Origin: Pseudomonadota bacterium
Lineage (GTDB): Bacteria > Pseudomonadota > Alphaproteobacteria > Caulobacterales > Caulobacteraceae
DNA length: 7,332 nt
Assembly: GCA_023424215.1 (NCBI GenBank)
Contig: JAFAEC010000074.1
Location: 1-7,332, forward strand
Direction of reading: 5' to 3'
The first letter of the stretch is position 1. Each line of letters begins with the position of its first letter. The position numbers were made by a program, and so were the translations under genes. The notes beneath the pieces were generated by a model that searched no databases, was not told the origin of the DNA, and saw only the letters and a program-made list of their open reading frames with translations. This document shows, piece by piece, positions 1 through 4,521 of the stretch.

Positions 1-24
1 GCGTCAGATTTGTATAAGAGCCAG
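1..24 (+). other. Nextera transposon adapter remnant (sequencing artefact)
   Basis: The first 24 bases match the 3' part of the Illumina Nextera Read 1 adapter, which ends in the Tn5 mosaic end, at 22 of 24 positions. The two differences are G to T at position 10 and A to C at position 21. The adapter ends with CAG at 22-24, so genomic sequence begins at about 25. This is library-construction DNA left by incomplete trimming. It should be masked, and any frame crossing it should be treated as partial. It is not a genomic transposon: no transposase gene or inverted partner exists, and the other contig end carries the same adapter in the opposite orientation. Confidence 0.97.
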
Positions 25-368
25 CCCGCGACGCGGCCCCTGAGGTCGACGCCGATGCGAACGCGCGCGGCGAGCTGCGGGCCGGCCGCGACGGCGCGGC
101 GGTGGACGCCGGGCTCGAGGCCGGGCTGGCCGTGCGCAGTTCGGACGGCGCGAACCTGGGCGAGATCGTCGAGGTGACGCGCAACGAGGCGGGCCGGGCG
201 GTGCACTTCCTGGTGCGCTCGGCCGACGGCGCGGTGCGCATGGTTCCGGCCGGGGCGGTGACGCTGGAAGGCGAGGCCGTGGTCACTACCTGGAGCGAAA
301 GCCAGTTCATGCAGCACTCGGCGCGGGACAACGGAGCCCGGCACGGCGAGGAAGTCGACCGCCGCTGA
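25..368 (+). CDS. PRC-barrel-like / DUF2171-type hypothetical protein, 5'-partial
   Basis: The frame ending at TGA 366-368 is open all the way back to the adapter junction, so the gene is probably truncated at its start; 113 residues are visible. A GTG at 102 could start an 88-residue version, but no convincing ribosome binding site precedes it, and the upstream codons have the same alanine- and acid-rich composition. About 25 low-complexity residues (DADANARGE type) come first. A compact beta-rich module follows with the pattern GLAVRSSDGANLGEI, a hydrophobic strand (AVHFLVRS), then VRMVPAGAV and a tail WSESQF. This resembles PRC-barrel-like modules, in which a 'set parameter / distance to next' strand pattern recurs, and related short proteins are common in Caulobacterales. 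The function is unknown. The gene is followed after 16 nt by the HAD hydrolase, suggesting co-transcription. The family assignment is tentative; that the region codes is more certain. Confidence 0.6.
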
Positions 369-384
369 CCGAGGAGGCCGCGTC

Positions 385-900
385 ATGACGAAGCCGCCAC
401 GCCCCGAACCCCGCATCTATCTGGACTGCGACGGGGTGCTGGCGGACTTCGATCGCGGCGCGACGGAGGTCCTCGGCATGCCGCCGCGCGCGTTCGAGGC
501 GCGCTTCGGCCTGCGCGCCTTCTGGGCCCGGCTGGGGGCGGCCGAGGACTTCTTCGGCCGCCTCGAGCTGCTTCCCGACGCCATGGAGCTGTACGGGGCG
601 GTGCGCCACCGCCGGCCCGTGATCCTGACCGGTTTGCCGCGCGGCGGCTGGGCCGAGGCGCAGAAGCGGCGCTGGGCGGATCAGCATTTCCCGGGCGTCG
701 AGGTGATCACCACGAGTTCGGCGCTGAAGCGCGAGCATTGCCACCCCGGCGACGCCCTCGTCGACGACACGGTGAAGTTCCGCCACCTGTGGGAGAGGGA
801 AGGCGGCGTGTTCATCGAGCACCTCAGCGCCGCAGGTTCCGTCGCCGAACTGCGCCGGCGCGGCTTTCTGGAGCCGGCCGCGGACGCGGCCACGGCTTGA
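385..900 (+). CDS. HAD-superfamily hydrolase, 5'(3')-deoxyribonucleotidase-like
   Basis: This 171-residue cytoplasmic protein has the HAD phosphohydrolase motifs in order. Motif I is YLDCDGVLADFD, with nucleophile D14 and acid/base D16. Motif II is the T82 of VILTGLP. The motif III lysine is probably K94 in AQKRRW or K115 in ALKREH. Motif IV is LVDDTVK, with Mg-binding D127 and D128. Small size and the DCDGVLADF start are typical of the NT5C (deoxy-5'-nucleotidase) branch, whose members dephosphorylate (deoxy)nucleoside monophosphates; the substrate here is inferred. The ATG at 385 is supported by GAGGAGG at 371-377, seven bases upstream, and by motif I lying close to the N-terminus. No signal peptide is seen. 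It probably forms a transcription unit with the upstream PRC-barrel-like gene (16-nt gap). Coding is secure; the exact phosphatase specificity is not. Confidence 0.88.
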   Translation: MTKPPRPEPRIYLDCDGVLADFDRGATEVLGMPPRAFEARFGLRAFWARLGAAEDFFGRLELLPDAMELYGAVRHRRPVILTGLPRGGWAEAQKRRWADQHFPGVEVITTSSALKREHCHPGDALVDDTVKFRHLWEREGGVFIEHLSAAGSVAELRRRGFLEPAADAATA

Positions 901-925
901 TCGTCGCGGCGGGCCGTCCTAGAGG
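897..925 (+). promoter_or_regulatory. Candidate promoter for the NDUFS4-like gene
   Basis: TTGATCG at 897-903 and CCTAGAGG at 918-925 are separated by 14 nt. This resembles the Caulobacter housekeeping pattern TTGACGS, 10-14 nt, GCTANAWC, with 5 of 7 defined positions in the -35 box and 4 of 7 in the -10 box. The -35 overlaps the stop codon of the hydrolase gene. A start near 932 would give a leader of about 30 nt before the ATG at 963. The candidate rests on pattern only, and chance matches are possible. Confidence 0.33.
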
Positions 926-962
926 CGGACCACCGGCCCCGGCCGGACGAAGAGGTTCCGCC

Positions 963-1268
963 ATGCTCGCCCGCATCTACCGCCCCGCCAAGACCGCCAT
1001 GCAGTCCGGCAAGGCCAAGTCGAGAGACTGGCGGCTGGAGTTCGAGCCGGCCTCGGCGCGGACCATCGACCCGCTGATGGGCTGGACCTCGTCCTCGGAC
1101 ATGAACGGCCAGGTGCGGCTGACCTTCGACAGCAAGGAGGAGGCGGTCGCCTACGCCGAGCGCCACGGCATCCCCTTCCGCCTGCACGAGCCGCAGGAGC
1201 CGCCGGTGATCCTGAAGGCCTACGCCGACAACTTCGCGCCCTATCGCAAGACGCCGTGGACGCATTGA
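963..1268 (+). CDS. ETC complex I subunit, NDUFS4-like (PF04800 family)
   Basis: This 101-residue protein matches the NDUFS4/18 kDa accessory subunit of NADH:ubiquinone oxidoreductase. The family signature runs through the whole sequence: ARIYRPAKTAMQSGKAK at the start, DWRLEFEP, then DPLMGWTSSSDMNGQVRL, the segment FDSKEEAVAYAERHGI, and a C-terminal YADNF...PWTH. The protein binds on the peripheral arm of complex I at the matrix/cytoplasmic side. It occurs in alphaproteobacteria and mitochondria and is usually encoded away from the nuo operon, as here. The start at ATG 963 is chosen because it matches the family N-terminus and has AGAGG at 951-955. The frame stays open upstream to 738, but that stretch overlaps the hydrolase and is arginine-rich shadow sequence. 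The length is full for the bacterial family. Confidence 0.95.
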   Translation: MLARIYRPAKTAMQSGKAKSRDWRLEFEPASARTIDPLMGWTSSSDMNGQVRLTFDSKEEAVAYAERHGIPFRLHEPQEPPVILKAYADNFAPYRKTPWTH

Positions 1269-1278
1269 TCGCCTGACA

Positions 1279-1305
1279 GCGGACAAGGTCCCGTCCGCCT
1301 CGGAC
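1279..1305 (+). terminator. Possible hairpin terminator after the NDUFS4-like gene
   Basis: A perfect 6-bp stem, GCGGAC (1279-1284) with GTCCGC (1293-1298), encloses an 8-nt loop ten bases past the stop codon. The descending arm can alternatively pair with CGGAC (1301-1305) to make a 5-bp stem with a 3-nt loop, so two folds compete. There is no T-tract; only pyrimidine-rich CCTCTCTT follows. It may help 3'-end formation, but it is not a canonical intrinsic terminator. Confidence 0.25.
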
Positions 1306-1316
1306 AGTCGCCTCTC

Positions 1317-1345
1317 TTGAGCCGGCCCAGGGTTGCGGCTACGGC
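1317..1345 (+). promoter_or_regulatory. Candidate promoter of tRNA-Arg
   Basis: TTGAGCC (1317-1323) and GCTACGGC (1338-1345) are separated by 14 nt. The -35 box keeps TTGA and the -10 box keeps GCTA and the final C of the Caulobacter-type pattern TTGACGS, 10-14 nt, GCTANAWC. Transcription would start around 1352, about 10 nt before the mature tRNA 5' end, a reasonable distance for a tRNA leader removed by RNase P. It is a pattern-based call, helped by its position. Confidence 0.42.
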
Positions 1346-1361
1346 CATCCCGTGCCCCCGG

Positions 1362-1438
1362 GCGCCCTTAGCTCAGCTGGATAGAGCACCCGCCTTCTAA
1401 GCGGACGGTCGCAGGTTCGAATCCTGCAGGGCGCGCCA
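1362..1438 (+). tRNA. tRNA-Arg (anticodon UCU)
   Basis: A complete cloverleaf including an encoded CCA can be drawn. The acceptor stem is GCGCCCT (1362-1368) paired with AGGGCGC (1428-1434), followed by discriminator G1435 and CCA at 1436-1438. The D-stem is GCTC (1371-1374) with GAGC (1384-1387). The anticodon loop CTTCTAA lies at 1394-1400 with anticodon TCT at 1396-1398, which reads AGA and AGG arginine codons. The variable loop has 5 nt. The T-stem is GCAGG/CCTGC around the loop TTCGAAT (1416-1422). The outermost anticodon-stem pair, C1389 with A1405, is a mismatch; all other stems are perfect. AGA/AGG codons should be rare in this GC-rich genome. No copy of the 3' end is seen elsewhere in the window, so nothing suggests an integrated element. 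Confidence 0.97.
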
Positions 1439-1461
1439 CCCCCATCAAGCTTGGCTGTTGC

Positions 1462-1509
1462 GACCCCTCCGGGTCAGGCGCAGGATGACCTGCGCGCCTC
1501 GGGGGAGGC
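1462..1509 (+). promoter_or_regulatory. Three tandem hairpins between tRNA-Arg and the DUF998 gene
   Basis: Three consecutive perfect stems, each with a 4-nt loop, can be read. They are GACCC/GGGTC (1462-1475), GCGCAGG/CCTGCGC (1478-1495, loop ATGA) and GCCTC/GAGGC (1496-1509, loop GGGG). They start 23 nt after the tRNA CCA and end just before the purine-rich ribosome binding site (about 1510-1519) of the next gene. They could be 3' processing or termination structure for the tRNA transcript, or a structured 5' leader for the membrane protein. There is no U-tract. At this GC content some hairpins arise by chance; the middle one is the most convincing. Confidence 0.35.
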
Positions 1510-1524
1510 GAGAGGGGGAACACC

Positions 1525-2127
1525 ATGCGCAGACTGCTGGCCTTGGCGCTGATCATGATCACGGCGCTCTACTATTTCGGCCTCCTGGCGGGGGCGGCGA
1601 CCTATCCCGGCTACAGCCACGTGACGAACTACGCGAGCGAACTGGGGGCCGCCGAGGCGCCCTATCCGTGGCTGTTCAACATCAGCATCATTCTGGCGGG
1701 CGCCAGCGCCATCGTCGCGGCGCTGACGCTCCCCGCGGCCTTCAGGGGACTGGGAGCGCGGCGTGTCTGGAGCATCGTCGCGGCTGTCGCGCTGGCGCTG
1801 TGGGGCGCGTCGATGATCATGGGCGGGCTGTTCCCGATGCCTGACGAGCGGCACGCCGGGTTCGGCCTGGGCCTGGTCGCCCCGCTGATCCCCCTGCTGG
1901 TTCTGCTCGCGCTGGGCCCGGTGAAGGGCTCCGGCGCGATGCGGGTCTTGCTCGCGTTCATCTTCCTGGGTTCGGCGGCGATGCTGGCCATCATGTTCGG
2001 GGTCGGCGGGCTGGTCACCCAGGCCAATGTCGGCCTGTACCAGCGGCTCAACAGCGGGGTCGGCATCATCTGGTTCGCCGTCCTCGGCCTGTGGCTGCTG
2101 ACACGGCCGCGAGCGGCGGTGCGCTGA
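1525..2127 (+). CDS. DUF998 family integral membrane protein
   Basis: This 200-residue, very hydrophobic protein has about six predicted membrane helices, at residues 3-26, 49-72, 80-103, 113-131, 139-161 and 177-194. Between helices 1 and 2 lies NYASELGAAEAPYPWLFN, which with the following helix looks like the conserved N-terminal signature of DUF998 (PF06197). Small proteins of this family sit in the inner membrane and their function is unknown. The start at ATG 1525 is supported by the purine-rich stretch GAGAGGGGG nearby at 1510-1518 and by the first helix beginning at residue 3. The length is normal for the family. It stands alone between the tRNA and the next small gene (115-nt gap), so context gives no role. 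Confidence 0.85.
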   Translation: MRRLLALALIMITALYYFGLLAGAATYPGYSHVTNYASELGAAEAPYPWLFNISIILAGASAIVAALTLPAAFRGLGARRVWSIVAAVALALWGASMIMGGLFPMPDERHAGFGLGLVAPLIPLLVLLALGPVKGSGAMRVLLAFIFLGSAAMLAIMFGVGGLVTQANVGLYQRLNSGVGIIWFAVLGLWLLTRPRAAVR

Positions 2128-2242
2128 AGCCGACGGCGGGGCTGCGGCCGCGTCCGGGCCGGTTCCGGCGAGCGGCGTTCCGCAACCATGTCGTCCGGGG
2201 CCGGTTTCCTGAACGGCTGCGGGGGGCAGACAGGAGCATCCC

Positions 2243-2467
2243 ATGAAAAAGACCCTGATCGCCACGGCGATCGGCCTGAGCCTCGCCGCGAGTCAGGCGT
2301 TCGCCCAGGCCGACGCCGCGCCGCGCATCGCGGACCGGGTCGGCCCGGCCGCCGGCGCGAGCGAAGAGTTCGCCGGCGGCGTTCCCGCCGGACTGATCTT
2401 CGCCGCCGTCACGGTGGCCGGTTTCGTCATCCTCACCGAGGTCGCCGACGACAGCGAGAGCGACTGA
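2243..2467 (+). CDS. Small exported protein with one C-terminal hydrophobic helix, function unknown
   Basis: This 74-residue product begins with a clear Sec signal peptide: MKKTL, a hydrophobic core, and a probable signal peptidase I site AFA/Q after residue 21. The mature part has a short charged segment (residues 24-45), then a Gly/Pro turn and one hydrophobic helix at about 48-66 (AGLIFAAVTVAGFVILTEV), ending in the acidic tail ADDSESD. The mature product would be about 53 residues, probably anchored in the inner membrane with its N-terminus outside. CAGGAG at 2231-2236 lies six bases before ATG 2243. The layout (signal peptide, helix, Asp/Ser-rich end) recalls small uncharacterised proteins of alpha- and gammaproteobacteria, some with longer Gly/Thr tails. 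No function is assigned. It precedes xthA by 35 nt on the same strand and could be co-transcribed. Confidence 0.75.
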   Translation: MKKTLIATAIGLSLAASQAFAQADAAPRIADRVGPAAGASEEFAGGVPAGLIFAAVTVAGFVILTEVADDSESD

Positions 2468-2502
2468 GGCCCGGCCGGCGGGCGCTGCGCCGTTGAGCGC
2501 GG

Positions 2503-3276
2503 GTGAAGATCGCCACCTTCAACATCAACGGGATCAACACCCGGCTGGCCAACCTGCGGGCCTGGCTGGAGGCGGCGGAGCCCGACGTCGTCTGCCTGCA
2601 GGAGCTGAAGGCCACGGATGCGCAGTTCCCGGACAAGGCGGTGCGCGAGGCGGGCTATGACGCCGTCTGGAAGGGCGAGCATCGCTGGAACGGCGTGGCC
2701 ATCCTGTCCCGCATCGGCGCGCCGGTCGTCACCCGGCGGGAGCTGCCCGGCGAGCCGGCCGACGCGCAGAGTCGCTACATCGAGGCGGCGGTCGGCGGGG
2801 TGCTGGTCGGATGCCTCTACCTGCCCAACGGCAATCCGCAGCCGGGGCCGAAGTTCGACTACAAGCTGGCGTGGATGGAGCGGCTGAACGCCCATGCGGC
2901 GACGCTGCTGGCCAGCGGCGCGCCGGCGGTGCTGGCCGGGGACTACAACGTCGTGCCCACCGAGGCCGACATCTACAATAGCCGCTCGTGGAAGAAGGAC
3001 GCACTGCTGCAGCCGGGAAGCCGGGCGGCGTTCGCGCGGCTGCTGGAGCAGGGCTGGACCGACGCCCTGCGCGAGCGGTTCCCGCACGATCCGCCGCCGT
3101 GGACCTTCTGGCAATATTTCCGACAGGCGTGGGAGCGAGACGCGGGGCTGCGGATCGACCACCTGCTGCTCAGCCCGGCGGCGGCGGAGCGGCTGACCGA
3201 CGCCGGCGTGGACCGGGACGTGCGCGGCGAGGAAAAGGCCAGCGACCACGCGCCGGCGTGGATCACGCTGGACTGA
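2503..3276 (+). CDS. xthA: Exodeoxyribonuclease III (AP endonuclease, EEP fold)
   Basis: This 257-residue enzyme of the ExoIII/Xth family cleaves DNA at abasic sites and removes nucleotides 3' to 5' from duplex ends in base excision repair. All family motifs are visible: N7 in TFNINGI, the metal ligand E34 in CLQELKA, Y106 in CLYLPNGNP, D147 and N149 in AGDYNVVP, D219 in LRIDHLLLS, and the catalytic pair D248/H249 in ASDHAPAW. TFWQYFRQAW (residues 201-210) is the usual loop of bacterial members. The start is GTG at 2503, because MKIATFNINGI is where the family normally begins; a Shine-Dalgarno sequence is weak (GAG near 2495). Length is typical. The last 14 nt overlap the 3' end of the converging metC-type gene. 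Confidence 0.96.
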   Translation: MKIATFNINGINTRLANLRAWLEAAEPDVVCLQELKATDAQFPDKAVREAGYDAVWKGEHRWNGVAILSRIGAPVVTRRELPGEPADAQSRYIEAAVGGVLVGCLYLPNGNPQPGPKFDYKLAWMERLNAHAATLLASGAPAVLAGDYNVVPTEADIYNSRSWKKDALLQPGSRAAFARLLEQGWTDALRERFPHDPPPWTFWQYFRQAWERDAGLRIDHLLLSPAAAERLTDAGVDRDVRGEEKASDHAPAWITLD

Positions 3277-4441
3277 GAGCGGCGCGCCACGCCGCCAGCC
3301 CGGCCTCCAGATCGGCGATCAGGTCGGCGGGGTCCTCGAGGCCGACGTGGAGGCGGAGGAGTTCGCCGGCCAGCTTCGGCGGCCGCTCGCGGAAGGCCAG
3401 CTGGCCGGTCTCGTGGGTGATCAGGCTTTCGAAGCCGCCCCAGGAATAGCCGAGGCCGAACAGTTCGAGCGCCGACATCAGCGCGTGGGCCGCCGCCTCG
3501 TCGCCGCCCTTCATGACCACGCCGAACAGGGAGGCCGCGCCGGCATGGTCGCGGCGCCAGAGGTCGTGGCCGGGGGCGCCGGGGAGGGCCGGGTAGAGCA
3601 CCTGCGTGACCTCCGGGCGGGCGCCCAGCCATTCGGCCAGCCGCAGGGCCGAGCGGGCCTGTTCGGCGTAGCGCAGCGGCAGGGTGCGCAGGCCGCGCAG
3701 GGCCAGCCAGGCGTCGTCGGGCGAGACCCGCCAGCCGTGATCCTCGATCGTGGTCGCGATCTGGCGGCCCACGGCGGCGTCGGCCACGGCGATGGATCCC
3801 ATCAGCAGGTCGGAGTGGCCGCCGGCGTATTTGGTCAGGGCCTGCACGCTGACGTCGACGCCGTGCGCCAGCGGCCGGAAGGCGAGGCCGGCGGTCCAGG
3901 TGTTGTCCATCACCGTCAGCACGCCACGCGCGCGGCAGGCGGCGGCCAGCGCCGGAACGTCGACCAGTTCGAAGGTCAGGGAGGCGGGCGATTCGATCAG
4001 CAGCACGCGGGTGCGGTCGCTGAGACGGGCGACGATGTCTCCGGTCGAGGCGTCGGCCGGATGGAAGCGCGTGGACACGCCGCGCGGGGCGAGCCAGCGG
4101 GTGAGGAAGCGGCGGCTGGGGCCGTAGAGGGCGTCGGTCGCGAGCACCTCGTCGCCCGGCCGCAGCAGGGCCAGCAGGGGAACCGTCACCGCCGCCAGCC
4201 CGGATGGAACCAGCCAGGCCGCGGCGGCGCCCTCGAGATCGGCGATGGCGGCGCGGAGCTCCCGGGCGGCGGTCAGGTCCTCGATGCCGTAGACCGGCCC
4301 GTGGGTCTCGTCCCGCATGGCCCCGGGCGAATCGTTGAGCAGGGTCGAGGCCCGTTCGACCGGCGGCGACACCGGACGTCGGCCCGCGCCCCGGCGGGTG
4401 GCCCCGGCGATCAGGCGGGTCCGGTCGGATCGTTCAGTCAT
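3263..4441 (-). CDS. metC: Cystathionine beta-lyase, MetC type (PLP-dependent)
   Basis: This 392-residue cytoplasmic enzyme belongs to the Cys/Met-metabolism PLP family. Visible landmarks are the SGLAAV segment near residue 80, Y106 in ALYGPSRRF (stacks on the cofactor), D179 in MDNTW (pairs with the pyridine nitrogen), the PLP lysine K204 in LTKYAGGHSD, SWGGFESL at 333-340 (typical of alphaproteobacterial cystathionine beta-lyases) and R363 in LRLHVGLED (binds substrate carboxylate). The expected reaction is cystathionine to homocysteine, pyruvate and ammonia in methionine synthesis. Oddities: the usual Y-x-R phosphate-binding motif reads Y51-G-I53, and the usual serine after R-L near the end is H365. 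A related C-S lyase activity is therefore possible. ATG at 4441-4439 is chosen over the frame opening at 4681, which would overlap the divergent lipoprotein gene and encode Pro/Arg-rich shadow sequence. Confidence 0.9.
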   Translation of the reverse strand: MTERSDRTRLIAGATRRGAGRRPVSPPVERASTLLNDSPGAMRDETHGPVYGIEDLTAARELRAAIADLEGAAAAWLVPSGLAAVTVPLLALLRPGDEVLATDALYGPSRRFLTRWLAPRGVSTRFHPADASTGDIVARLSDRTRVLLIESPASLTFELVDVPALAAACRARGVLTVMDNTWTAGLAFRPLAHGVDVSVQALTKYAGGHSDLLMGSIAVADAAVGRQIATTIEDHGWRVSPDDAWLALRGLRTLPLRYAEQARSALRLAEWLGARPEVTQVLYPALPGAPGHDLWRRDHAGAASLFGVVMKGGDEAAAHALMSALELFGLGYSWGGFESLITHETGQLAFRERPPKLAGELLRLHVGLEDPADLIADLEAGLAAWRAALSPA

Positions 4442-4521
4442 CGCGCCTGCCCAAGGGTTGCGGTCGAGCCCCCAAAGGCCTCTAAACGAGCGGGGGCGCA
4501 AGGGCGGCGGCGAGGCGCAGG
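4442..4521. promoter_or_regulatory. Divergent intergenic region with a candidate plus-strand promoter
   Basis: These 80 bp separate the start codons of the metC-type gene (minus) and the binding-protein gene (plus) and must hold both promoters. On the plus strand TTGCGG (4458-4463) and TCTAAA (4481-4486) are 17 nt apart, placing a transcription start about 30 nt before ATG 4522. The AT-rich patch 4481-4487 stands out in this GC-rich context. On the minus strand the same patch reads TTTAGA, but the only TTG-type -35 (TTGCGC, complement of 4496-4501) is just 9 nt away, too close, so the minus promoter is unresolved. No palindromic operator is obvious. Confidence 0.35.

Noticed and set aside
738..962. 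N-terminal extension of the NDUFS4-like frame
   Set aside because: It overlaps the hydrolase gene and is Arg/Pro-rich. The family N-terminus and a ribosome binding site both support the ATG at 963.
1362..1438. tRNA-Arg as an attachment site of an integrated element
   Set aside because: No integrase gene and no second copy of the tRNA 3' end occur in the window, and the flanking genes look chromosomal.
1368..1562. Minus-strand frame over tRNA-Arg encoding RPAGFEPATVRLEGGCSIQLS
   Set aside because: This peptide is the familiar translation of the reverse strand of a tRNA gene and a recurrent false annotation.
2469..2483. GCCCG/CGGGC hairpin just after the small exported gene as a terminator
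   Set aside because: A 5-bp GC stem with no T-tract is common by chance here, and xthA follows 35 nt later on the same strand, possibly in the same transcript.
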